From the NCBI GenBank assembly GCA_020216965.1, contig JAIWOJ010000020.1, positions 1 through 11,733 on the forward strand: DNA of 11,733 nt, written 5' to 3'. The notes beneath the pieces were generated by a model. The model was not told where the DNA came from, did not search any database, and saw only the letters and a program-made list of their open reading frames with translations. Made by a program: the position numbers and the translations under genes. Positions 1-7,098 of this stretch are shown in pieces (position 1 is the first letter of the stretch; each line of letters starts with the position of its first letter). Origin of the DNA: Prosthecobacter sp. Lineage in GTDB: Bacteria > Verrucomicrobiota > Verrucomicrobiia > Verrucomicrobiales > Verrucomicrobiaceae.

Positions 1-1
1 T

Positions 2-979
2 CAGCTCTGGGCGCACGCTTGGCCTGCGGATTACGGTCAGATGGACTACGCCAATGGCCCGCGCGCCTCAGTGACGCTGCATGAAGGGCGGGCTTACGCC
101 TTGGGCGCGACGGGCATGGCAGTGTGCCTGGATGCGGAAAATGGACGCCCCATTTGGCAGGTCGATACCGTCGCCGCCTACGGTGCTAGGGTGCCCACCT
201 GGGGATTTGCTGCCTCCCCTATGATTGATGGTCCGCGTGTCTTGCTGCATGTCGGTGCCCCTTCCCCTGGGGCCGTGCTGGCGCTCGACCGCCTCACAGG
301 GCAGCTCCTGTGGCGCGGGGGGGCGGACCCGGCTGGCTATTGCACGCCGGAAATCATCCACCATCAGGGCCGAAGGCAGCTCATCGTCTGGGGGCCTGAG
401 CACATTCAGAGCCTTGACCCCGACTCCGGCATGGAGTTCTGGAAGTGGCCCTACAAAATCACCTACGGCGTCAGCATCGCCCAGCCGCTCTATCATGACG
501 GCCTGCTTCTCGTCTCTGGCTACTGGCATGGCACGCGCACGCTGCGCCTAGGTGCGGAGCCCGCTCAGGTCTCTCTGGCCTGGAGTGATGAAAAAAATAT
601 CTGCGGCCTCATGTCTGCCCCGCTTTACCGCGAGGGGGTGGTCTATCTGCTGGATAAAAATCGCGGTCTCCAGGCCGTGGAGCTACACACGGGCAAGATC
701 CTGTGGAGCGATGACAACACCCTGACACCCCAGGACCGCAATCCCCAAATGAGCCTCGTCTGGCTGCGGCAGTCGGACGGGCTCGCCAGCCTGCTGAACG
801 CCAGCGGCGAGCTGGTGCATGTGCGCCTGGGCCGGGAGGGCTTTGAGGAGCTGGCCCGGCATCAAATCATCGGCAAAACCTGGGCTCATCCGGCCTTTGC
901 AGGGAACCGAGTCTATGCGCGCTCGGACACGGAACTGCTAGCCTGGGAGCTGTGGCCCGCGCCGGAGACGAAAGAATGA
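2..979 (+). CDS. PQQ-like beta-propeller repeat protein (5' end outside window)
   Basis: The reading frame is open from base 2, ahead of the first ATG at 41. The residues before that ATG (LWAHAWPADYGQ) fit the same fold, so the gene is cut by the window edge and the true start is not visible. About 325 residues are seen. They contain recurring beta-propeller blade signatures of the form (A/L)xxLDxxTGxxxW: AVCLDAENGRPIW near base 120, AVLALDRLTGQLLW near 275, a weaker SLDPDSGMEFW near 410, and LQAVELHTGKILW near 670. These are typical of PQQ-binding-like/BamB-like propellers (a PQQ_2/PQQ_3-type domain). Such proteins are usually exported, but the N-terminus that would carry a signal peptide is missing. 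Neither a dehydrogenase cofactor site nor an enzymatic role can be shown, so the function is open. The C-terminus is a short charged tail (APETKE). Confidence 0.85.
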   Translation, partial: QLWAHAWPADYGQMDYANGPRASVTLHEGRAYALGATGMAVCLDAENGRPIWQVDTVAAYGARVPTWGFAASPMIDGPRVLLHVGAPSPGAVLALDRLTGQLLWRGGADPAGYCTPEIIHHQGRRQLIVWGPEHIQSLDPDSGMEFWKWPYKITYGVSIAQPLYHDGLLLVSGYWHGTRTLRLGAEPAQVSLAWSDEKNICGLMSAPLYREGVVYLLDKNRGLQAVELHTGKILWSDDNTLTPQDRNPQMSLVWLRQSDGLASLLNASGELVHVRLGREGFEELARHQIIGKTWAHPAFAGNRVYARSDTELLAWELWPAPETKE

Positions 980-1140
980 CCGTGACCAGTCGAAAAAAGG
1001 GTTAGATCTGGAATTATCAGAAATAAAGTTGTCCCTGAAGGGAAGTTCATGGCTTGTCGCTCCTGATCTTTTGTTTATTTTAATAAAAGACGATCACTAA
1101 CCTTTCGGTGGTGAGAATATTTTAAAAATAGACACATCCT
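980..1140 (+). promoter_or_regulatory. AT-rich intergenic spacer, likely promoter region of the methyltransferase gene
   Basis: This 161-bp gap is clearly richer in A and T than the flanking genes, especially from 1065 to 1130. A weak sigma70-like pair can be drawn: TTGTCG at 1054-1059 and TATTTT at 1076-1081, 16 bp apart. An imperfect AT hairpin overlaps it: CTTTTGTT at 1068-1075 and AATAAAAG at 1082-1089, 8 pairs with one G-T. There is no Shine-Dalgarno sequence before the ATG at 1141. No terminator for the upstream gene is evident. The promoter assignment is inferred from composition and position only. Confidence 0.35.
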
Positions 1141-2103
1141 ATGTCCGCTGTTGCCATTTCGCCACCTCCGCCCGTTCAGGCCCAGGCAGCAGCCCGGCGT
1201 TCGGCGCAAATCCTCCGCCAGTTGGATGATCTGTTGCACGACTTCATCTCCAAAGGCGGCCCGCTGCCTTGGGAATATGCTCTGCTGAACCGTGCCATCC
1301 GCCATCTGGGGGATGAAGTGCGCGCTGGGGTGATCCTCCAGACAGACCTGGATGCCTACATTGATGACATCACGCGCCGTCACCTGCCTGGCACGATGCA
1401 GGCGGAAGCTCTGGAGGCGAAATATGGCTACAGCGGTGACTTTCAGATCATTGATCACATCTACACCCGGCATACCACTGCAGAACCGCACCTGCGGCAC
1501 TGGGATCTCTTTTTCCATGCCCAGGCGGCCCCTGTGGCGGTAAGGAATCGCAAAGCCTACTTTGTCCACTTGATGCAGGAGCACCTCGCGGCGAGGGCGG
1601 GCAGATCGCTAGACGTGCTGAATGTGGCCTCTGGTCCCTGCCGTGATCTGCGGGAGTTTTTTCTTGAGCAGCCGGAGGCAGCAGTGACCGTTGATTGTGT
1701 GGATATGGATGCGCGGGCGATTGAGCATGGCAGCCGCCTCTGCCTGCCCTGGCTTGATCGGATCACCTTTCACCATCGCAATATCCTCAAGCACACACCG
1801 GCACGGAGGTATGATCTGGTGTGGTCAGCAGGGCTTTTTGACTATGTTTCAGACCGGCTTTTCATCCACCTGCTGAGCGCCCTGCTGCAGGTGGTGAAGC
1901 CTGGTGGGGAGGTGGTGGTGGGGAATTTTTCCGATCACAACCCCAGCCGCGATTACATGGAGATCTTTGGCCGCTGGAAGCTGCGCCACCGCAGCCGGGA
2001 GACACTGCTGGCCCTAGCTGCCAAAGCTGGCGCTGATCTGGCGCAGACGGTCGTGCGCTGGGAGGCAGAGGGGGTGAATTACTTCCTCCACATCCGGCGC
2101 TGA
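1141..2103 (+). CDS. Class I SAM-dependent methyltransferase, PhcB-like (3-hydroxypalmitate methyl ester biosynthesis type)
   Basis: The protein has 320 residues. Residues 1-90 form an alpha-helical N-terminal region. It is followed by a segment (about 94-140: YGYSGDF, HIYTR, FFHAQAAPVAVRNRKAY) that resembles proteins annotated as extracellular-factor 3-hydroxypalmitic acid methyl ester biosynthesis proteins, the group of Ralstonia PhcB. A Rossmann methyltransferase core follows: motif I at about 158-170 (DVLNVASGPCRDL, a variant of the glycine-rich loop), an acidic post-strand motif at 184-190 (VDCVDMD), YDLVWSAGLFDYVSD at 224-238, and VVKPGGEVVVGNF at 251-263. SAM binding is well supported. 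The acceptor is not: fatty-acid carboxyl methylation is only a family-level guess, recalled rather than aligned. The gene stands alone and ends 12 bp from the converging opgH gene, with no PhcS/PhcR-like two-component genes nearby. No Shine-Dalgarno sequence precedes the ATG. Confidence 0.8.
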   Translation: MSAVAISPPPPVQAQAAARRSAQILRQLDDLLHDFISKGGPLPWEYALLNRAIRHLGDEVRAGVILQTDLDAYIDDITRRHLPGTMQAEALEAKYGYSGDFQIIDHIYTRHTTAEPHLRHWDLFFHAQAAPVAVRNRKAYFVHLMQEHLAARAGRSLDVLNVASGPCRDLREFFLEQPEAAVTVDCVDMDARAIEHGSRLCLPWLDRITFHHRNILKHTPARRYDLVWSAGLFDYVSDRLFIHLLSALLQVVKPGGEVVVGNFSDHNPSRDYMEIFGRWKLRHRSRETLLALAAKAGADLAQTVVRWEAEGVNYFLHIRR

Positions 2104-2115
2104 GGCCGCACCGGC

Positions 2116-4284
2116 TCAATCTGCACCCGAACTGAAGGGGGCTGGCAGGTCAGGCGACTGTGCTAGGGTGTGGGTAAAGGGGTTGCTGGCCGCGAGGTTG
2201 TACTGCCGGATCGCCGTAGCCCAAAAAGGAGCTAGGTCACTCTCCCTAGCTGACCATAGCCGATAATGCACGTCGGTCATGATTTCCGTATCGTGAATCA
2301 TGGCCTTCATCTCCTGCGGTGTGAGTGCATTCGGCCCCTGCCGCACGAGACGATCGGCGATTTGGTCCAGGTAGGTGCGGGAGACGTTGATACTCTTGCG
2401 GCGGCGCAGGAGGGAGACGTGCAGGCCGTTCACATACGGGTCCAGGCATACCTGGAGCAGGCCGTGGTGCTTCTCCAACTCCGCAGGCAGGTGGATGCGG
2501 CCTTTGATTTCAGCCAGGCTGGAATTCATGGTGGCGAGCACGCCGGGCGGTTCCGTTTCCTCGGGGGTCAAAAACAAGCCGAGGCGTTGACCAGAGCGTT
2601 TGCCAGAAATGAGAATACCCATCGGGATGGCCAAAATCAGCGCGCAAAGAATCGGGCTGATCCACAGCAGCAACGAGTGGGAGACCATCCAGGCGATGAC
2701 TGCCCACACGAGACCAATCGCTGTGACAGGCCAGAGGTTGAAGAACACCTCCGCCCAGTCCACGCGCCCATCTAGCCTGCGGCGCTGCGTGACCCAGCGC
2801 ACCCCTTTGCCCAAGATCGTGTACACCACGAACTGGGAGTGAAAGACCATCAGCACCGGGGCCATGAGGGTAAAGATCACGGTGTCGGCGAGGCTGCTGA
2901 CAAAGGTCAGCAAACGCCCCTTCAGAGGCTTGTGCAGCCGCCCAGTGATCATCTCATCCAGGAGGATGGCAAACTTTGGCAGAAAGATCAGCATTGCCGT
3001 CAGCCCCAGGAGGATACGCATGGCGAGCATGGCCTGCGGGCTGCTTTGCTCGACCGGAGTCGCCGCTAAGAAGGTGGAGAGCACCAGGAACAGCAGCCAG
3101 AGCAGACTGCTGACGTAGCTGAGGATGCCGTGCGCAAAGTTGATGCGGCTCATGAAGTGCCAGCCCTTGGCAAAAAGCAGCCAAAAGTGCTGCATGTTCC
3201 CCTGGCACCAGCGGCGGTCGCGTTTGAGCATATCCACCAGCGTCGGCGGCCCTTCTTCATAGCTGCCCCGGTTGGTGGGCAGCAGGCGCACCGCGTAGCC
3301 TGCCTTGCGCATCAGGGCAGCCTCCACAAAGTCATGGCTGAGGATATGCCCCCCAAAAGGTTCCTTGCCCGGCAGAGGCGGCAGGGCGCAGTATTTGATG
3401 AACGGCTCTAAGCGGATGATGGCATTGTGCCCCCAGAAGTTTGCCTCTCCACCCTGCCAGTAATCCAGCCCATCCATGAAGGGCGGGCCGTAGAGAGACT
3501 GGGCAAACTGCATCACCCGCCCGAGCAGCGTCTCCGCCCCAATCTGCTTGGGGAAGGTCTGGAGGATGCCGATGCCGGGGTTTTTCTCCATGATCCGCGT
3601 CATGCTGGTCAGTAGGCCACCTGACATGAGGCTATCTGCATCCAGCACGATCATGTAGCGGTATCTCTTTCCCCAGCGGCGGCAGAAGTCAGAGACGTTG
3701 CCGCTCTTGCGGTTGATGGGCTTTCGGCGCTTGCGGTAAAAGATGCGGCCAAAAGCATTGAGTTGACGGCATAGTTCCAGCCAAGCGGTCTCTTCCTCGA
3801 TCCACTGGCTCGTCTGGTTAGAATCGCTCAGGATAAAGATGTCAAAATTCTTGGAATGCCCCGTCTGCTCTAAAGAAAGGTAAATGGAGCGCAGGCCCTC
3901 AAACACGCGCGTCACATCTTCATTGAAGACAGGCATGATGATGGCCGTGCTGGCGGTGATTTCAGCCTCATGATCCTCCGGTTTCAGGGTGCGCCAGAGA
4001 TTCAGAGGGTCCGGTTTCGGACGATTCATCAGCCACATGCCAAAAATCGCCGTCCAAAAGCCGACGTTGAGCTGGTAATACAGCGGCAAAAAGGTGGCTA
4101 GCAGCAGCCACTCGGCCTTTCTCATGCCCTGCTCTGCCAGATAGGTGAACATCAGCCAAGTGCCCACGATCGTCCCCAGCCCCACAAAGGCAAAGAAGGT
4201 AGCACGCCGCATCCGCGCGATGCGTGGCGGCGGCATCCCGGCGCTGGCATTGATATTGGCGGTCTGAGAGCCGATGACACTCAT
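2116..4284 (-). CDS. opgH: Glucans biosynthesis glucosyltransferase H (OpgH/MdoH)
   Basis: This inner-membrane family 2 glycosyltransferase polymerises glucose from UDP-glucose into the backbone of osmoregulated periplasmic glucans and moves it across the membrane. The protein has 722 residues. Transmembrane segments lie near 27-50 and 59-85, then the cytoplasmic GT-A domain: IIMPVFNED (115-123), ILSDS (151-155), the metal/nucleotide DAD motif (215-217), WGHNAIIR (284-291), SHDFVEAALMRKAGY (316-330) with the likely catalytic base D318, and the R-x-x-R-W motif in RDRRWCQGN (355-363). About five more membrane segments span 387-560, followed by a soluble tail. The match to E. coli MdoH runs nearly end to end from TM1. 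However, the roughly 120-residue cytoplasmic N-terminus of the E. coli protein (847 aa) is absent. The start ATG overlaps the stop of the upstream gene (ATGA), so translational coupling is likely. No opgG is visible. Confidence 0.95.
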   Translation of the reverse strand: MSVIGSQTANINASAGMPPPRIARMRRATFFAFVGLGTIVGTWLMFTYLAEQGMRKAEWLLLATFLPLYYQLNVGFWTAIFGMWLMNRPKPDPLNLWRTLKPEDHEAEITASTAIIMPVFNEDVTRVFEGLRSIYLSLEQTGHSKNFDIFILSDSNQTSQWIEEETAWLELCRQLNAFGRIFYRKRRKPINRKSGNVSDFCRRWGKRYRYMIVLDADSLMSGGLLTSMTRIMEKNPGIGILQTFPKQIGAETLLGRVMQFAQSLYGPPFMDGLDYWQGGEANFWGHNAIIRLEPFIKYCALPPLPGKEPFGGHILSHDFVEAALMRKAGYAVRLLPTNRGSYEEGPPTLVDMLKRDRRWCQGNMQHFWLLFAKGWHFMSRINFAHGILSYVSSLLWLLFLVLSTFLAATPVEQSSPQAMLAMRILLGLTAMLIFLPKFAILLDEMITGRLHKPLKGRLLTFVSSLADTVIFTLMAPVLMVFHSQFVVYTILGKGVRWVTQRRRLDGRVDWAEVFFNLWPVTAIGLVWAVIAWMVSHSLLLWISPILCALILAIPMGILISGKRSGQRLGLFLTPEETEPPGVLATMNSSLAEIKGRIHLPAELEKHHGLLQVCLDPYVNGLHVSLLRRRKSINVSRTYLDQIADRLVRQGPNALTPQEMKAMIHDTEIMTDVHYRLWSARESDLAPFWATAIRQYNLAASNPFTHTLAQSPDLPAPFSSGAD

Positions 4285-4859
4285 GCGAGGAGGAAATAAA
4301 GGTAGCCCAGCACACCGCCAACAATGCCGATGAGGATGGAGTAGCGCAAAATCGGATGACGGCCTAGGCGGTCAAAGGTGTCCTCCGCCACGTCAGAGAC
4401 GATGCCGAGGTCGATGTCACGCGGCGTCATCTTGCTGATGCTCATGCTGGGGCCAGAGGTGCGGATCGCCGCGCGCATGGCCTCCCGCATGTCCTCTGGC
4501 AGGTTGTTTTTATCCAGAAAAAAATTCGGCCAGCGTGCCGGGCCGCCGCTGAGGTGAAAACCCAGCCTGCCCGCCGCCTCAAGCTGGGACTCACTCAGAT
4601 TCATATCGCTGTAAATCGCTGCCAGCCATTCCCTCATCATCAGACGTGCCTGCTCAATGCTATGAGCCGTGGGCGTGCGTGTAGGGTCTGCCTTGTGCGC
4701 CACAGCCGCCCGCCGCAGCGTCTCCAGGATGAGCTGGGTGCGCCGGATGCGGTTGTGCAATTGGTAGGAGCGGAAATAGTCCGCCAGGCGTGCATAAGCC
4801 TCATTCCACTCCTCCTCGGAGCCTGTTTCTGGGGCGAATTGAATATTGACTGCTTCCAT
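4281..4859 (-). CDS. Unknown protein with C-terminal membrane anchor, first gene of the opgH operon
   Basis: I do not recognise this 192-residue protein. Residues 1-165 look soluble and mostly helical, rich in Arg and Glu, with no cysteine and no catalytic motif I can name. A hydrophobic segment at about 170-192 (PILRYSILIGIVGGVLGYLYFLL) reaches the C-terminus and should act as a single tail anchor. There is no signal peptide, so the soluble part is probably cytoplasmic. Its TGA overlaps the opgH ATG by four bases, a strong sign of one operon and coupled translation. It may therefore be an OpgH partner or regulator; this is inference. It does not resemble OpgG, OpgC or the missing N-terminus of E. 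coli OpgH. A GGAGG lies at 4870-4874 (minus strand), 10 nt before this ATG and 7 nt before an in-frame TTG at 4862, which is an alternative start adding one residue. Confidence 0.85.
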   Translation of the reverse strand: MEAVNIQFAPETGSEEEWNEAYARLADYFRSYQLHNRIRRTQLILETLRRAAVAHKADPTRTPTAHSIEQARLMMREWLAAIYSDMNLSESQLEAAGRLGFHLSGGPARWPNFFLDKNNLPEDMREAMRAAIRTSGPSMSISKMTPRDIDLGIVSDVAEDTFDRLGRHPILRYSILIGIVGGVLGYLYFLLA

Positions 4860-4869
4860 CAATGACGGG

Positions 4870-4874
4870 CCTCC
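4870..4874 (-). promoter_or_regulatory. Shine-Dalgarno sequence of the opgH operon's first gene
   Basis: GGAGG on the minus strand is the only clear Shine-Dalgarno sequence among the ten visible starts in the window. Its 7-nt spacing suits a TTG start at 4862; its 10-nt spacing still allows the ATG at 4859. Confidence 0.6.
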
Positions 4875-4887
4875 ATAGAAGCGCGGA

Positions 4888-4910
4888 TTTCCACTTTCGG
4901 GAAGTGGAAA
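4888..4910. repeat. Perfect 9-bp inverted repeat in a divergent intergenic region (operator or leader hairpin)
   Basis: TTTCCACTT at 4888-4896 and AAGTGGAAA at 4902-4910 are perfect reverse complements separated by 5 bases (TCGGG). The site lies between the divergent opgH operon and the beta-helix gene, whose start codons are 115 bp apart. Seen from the opgH operon it sits 13 nt upstream of the GGAGG ribosome site, so it could be a dimeric regulator's operator or, if transcribed, a hairpin in the leader. No T-run follows on either strand, so it is not a terminator. The repeat is directly seen; its role is inferred. Confidence 0.55.
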
Positions 4911-4974
4911 GATGCAAGCCTTCCAGCCAAGAAGGCAAGATCCTGGCTAGCACCGACGAACTACCCCTCTGCCC

Positions 4975-5838
4975 ATGCGCCGCCGCCTTTTGCCCCCTTT
5001 CTTGATCTGCCTCCTCAGCCTAGCTCTCGCCCTGCCGCCCGCTGTGGCCCAGGCTCCTATTCAGGAGTGGATCGATGCGGCCGTGAAGGCAGGTGGCGGT
5101 GTGGTCACGATCCCGCCTGGGGTGCATGAACTGCCCGCTGGCCTGCGTCTGGATGCGGTGAAAAAGCTGGCCATTCGCGGCATGGAACGTGAGCGCTGCA
5201 TCCTCAGGCTGGCTCCTGGAGCCAAGCCCCCCCTCATTCACATCCGCGGTGCTGCGGACACGGTGGAGATCGCCAACCTCGTGCTAGAGCCAGGCTCCTC
5301 CACAAAAATCAGCGCAGACTCTCCTGCTATCCTCTGTGCTCCTGGTGACGAGGTGCCAAAATCGACCGAGGGGCCGATCGATATCACCCTGCGGGATTGC
5401 ATTTTCCATGACTGGCCTGGAGACGCCATCCTCTTCCAAGATACCCGTGACGCGGGGGTCGAGCGTTGCAGCTTCCGGGACATCGGCGGCACAGCCGTGG
5501 TCATTGCGGCAGGGAGTAAAGCCGTCACCGTGAGCGGCTGCTGGATCACCCGTGCCGCAGCAGCCATCCAGGCACGCGATGCCGCGATCTGCGAGCTACT
5601 GGGGAATGAAATCCGACAATGCACCGAGGGCATTCTCATTAGCGGCACGACCGCGCTCAAGCAGCCGGAACGTCCGACCGGCCACAAGATCGTGGCCAAC
5701 AGCCTCACAGGCATCCCGAAGCTGGCCCTTCAGGTGACGGCCACCGCAGCCCCTGCCTGGATCACTGACAATCAAATCCAAGGCACCCAGGAAATCGCAG
5801 GTCAAGGGCATCAACTGCGTGACAATGTCTCAGATTAG
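4975..5838 (+). CDS. Secreted right-handed parallel beta-helix protein
   Basis: The protein has 287 residues and a clear signal peptide: an Arg-rich start (MRRR), a hydrophobic core at about 5-20, and a signal peptidase I site after AVA (25) or AQA (27). The mature part begins with a pectate-lyase-like entry segment (AAVKAGGGVVTIPPGVHELP, about 35-54). It continues with short repeated beta-strand turns typical of PbH1 repeats: IEIANLVLE-type turns near 97-105, ITLRDCIFHDW (137-147), VERCSFRDIGGTAVVI (162-177), VTVSGCWITRAAAAIQ (183-198), CELLGNEIRQCTEGILI (203-219). No catalytic Asp/Arg set of a known polysaccharide lyase could be identified, so enzyme activity is unproven. It probably acts in the periplasm or outside the cell. 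It is short for the family. No Shine-Dalgarno sequence is seen. It is divergent from the opgH operon and converges on ychF. Confidence 0.8.
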   Translation: MRRRLLPPFLICLLSLALALPPAVAQAPIQEWIDAAVKAGGGVVTIPPGVHELPAGLRLDAVKKLAIRGMERERCILRLAPGAKPPLIHIRGAADTVEIANLVLEPGSSTKISADSPAILCAPGDEVPKSTEGPIDITLRDCIFHDWPGDAILFQDTRDAGVERCSFRDIGGTAVVIAAGSKAVTVSGCWITRAAAAIQARDAAICELLGNEIRQCTEGILISGTTALKQPERPTGHKIVANSLTGIPKLALQVTATAAPAWITDNQIQGTQEIAGQGHQLRDNVSD

Positions 5839-5895
5839 CCGGGATTCCGAAGTTCCGCGTGATGCGGGCACTGCCGTCTGCATGAAGGCAAAGGC

Positions 5896-7011
5896 TCACA
5901 CATTGAAGCGCCACTCCACCACGTCTCCGTCCCGCATGACGTAGTCTTTTCCCTCAATGCGGAGCTTGCCGGCTTCTCGCGCCTTGGCCTCTGAGCCGAG
6001 GGCGATGAGATCATCAAAGTGGACAATCTGTGCGGCGATGAAGCCACGCTCAAAGTCGCCATGGATCACCCCAGCGGCTTGGGGGGCCTTCATGCCTTTG
6101 GTGATGGTCCAGGCACGGGTCTCTTTTTCCCCGGTGGTGAGATAGGTCTGGAGGCCCAGGAGGCTGTACACGCTTTTGATGAGCTGGTTCACGCCGCTGT
6201 CAGTCACGCCGAGGTCTGCCAGGTAGGCTTTGGCGTCTTCCTCTGGCAGGTCCACCAGTTCGTTTTCGATCGCGGCGCTCACGACACAGGCGTTGGCGGC
6301 ATGGGCATGGCTGACGTATTCGCGCACTTTGGAGACGAGGGGGTGCTTGTCTGGCTCTTTGGATGCAGAGGCCAGATCGGATTCGGCGACGTTGCAGGCG
6401 TAGATGCAGGGCTTGCCGCTGAGGAGGAAAAAGGACTTCATCAGCTTGCGCTCGTCATCGCTAAGTTCGGCGGTGACGGCTGGCCGCATGGCATCTAGGT
6501 GGGGCAGCAGTTTTTCACAGAGGGCTAGCTCGGCCTTGGCGTCCTTGTCGCCGCTTTTGGCCTTCTTCTCACAGCGTTCCTTGCGGCGCTGCACGGCCTC
6601 CAAATCGGCCAAAATGAGTTCCGTATTGATGACCTCAATGTCGCGGATGGGATCGACGCTGCCATCCACATGGGTGATGTCGCCGTTTTCAAAGCAGCGG
6701 ACGACGTGCACGATGGCGTCCACCTCACGGATATGGCTGAGGAACTTGTTGCCCAGCCCCTCGCCCTGGCTGGCTCCTTTGACCAGCCCAGCGATGTCCA
6801 CAAACTCAATGGCGGCAGGCACGATCTTCTGAGAGCCGCTGAGCTTGGAGAGAGCCGCGAGGCGCTCATCAGGCACGATGACCACGCCTTGGTTTGGCTC
6901 GATAGTGCAGAAGGGGTAGTTCGCTGCCTCCGCCTTGCGGGTGCGGGTGACTGCGTTGAAGAGGGTGGATTTGCCTACGTTGGGCAGGCCGACGATTCCA
7001 GCTTGGAGCAT
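5896..7011 (-). CDS. ychF: Redox-regulated ATPase YchF (Obg-like, OLA1 family)
   Basis: This 371-residue P-loop protein of the Obg family is known elsewhere to bind ribosomes and to hydrolyse ATP rather than GTP. E. coli YchF has 363 residues, so the length is full. Visible motifs are G1 GLPNVGKST (8-16), [10 protein letters not shown] (31-40), G3 [19 protein letters not shown] (72-90), the conserved H114 in [11 protein letters not shown], and NVAE (207-210) in place of the GTPase NKxD, the change tied to ATP preference in this family. A coiled-coil insertion lies at about 130-190, and a TGS domain ends the protein (about 287-371, closing in [11 protein letters not shown]). The gene follows the isomerase gene by 87 nt on the same strand. 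The leader just before the ATG is CCCTCCCCCCCCTTTT, with no Shine-Dalgarno sequence. Confidence 0.97.
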   Translation of the reverse strand: MLQAGIVGLPNVGKSTLFNAVTRTRKAEAANYPFCTIEPNQGVVIVPDERLAALSKLSGSQKIVPAAIEFVDIAGLVKGASQGEGLGNKFLSHIREVDAIVHVVRCFENGDITHVDGSVDPIRDIEVINTELILADLEAVQRRKERCEKKAKSGDKDAKAELALCEKLLPHLDAMRPAVTAELSDDERKLMKSFFLLSGKPCIYACNVAESDLASASKEPDKHPLVSKVREYVSHAHAANACVVSAAIENELVDLPEEDAKAYLADLGVTDSGVNQLIKSVYSLLGLQTYLTTGEKETRAWTITKGMKAPQAAGVIHGDFERGFIAAQIVHFDDLIALGSEAKAREAGKLRIEGKDYVMRDGDVVEWRFNV

Positions 7012-7098
7012 AAAAGGGGGGGGAGGGTAGCGGTGATGCCTGGCCGTGCGAATGAAATTCCGGCGAAGGCGTTTTTTGAGGAAAGCCTGGGCGTGGCG

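Noticed and set aside
1032..1043. Hairpin TCCC-TGAA-GGGA downstream of the PQQ-like gene as a terminator
   Set aside because: The stem is only 4 bp and has no T-tract next to it.
1075..1584. Minus-strand frame of 169 codons under the methyltransferase gene
   Set aside because: It is antisense to a gene with methyltransferase motifs, and no domain is seen in its translation.
2266..2775. Plus-strand frame of 169 codons antisense to opgH
   Set aside because: It is a shadow of the well-supported OpgH coding frame, with His/Gln-rich composition typical of antisense frames.
5839..5895. Terminator between the convergent beta-helix and ychF genes
   Set aside because: Only a 4-bp stem (CCGC/GCGG) with no T-run was found, which is too weak to call.
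7016..7026. Possible G-quadruplex in the plus-strand G-run
   Set aside because: Only G8 and one GGG are present, which is not four separate G-tracts.
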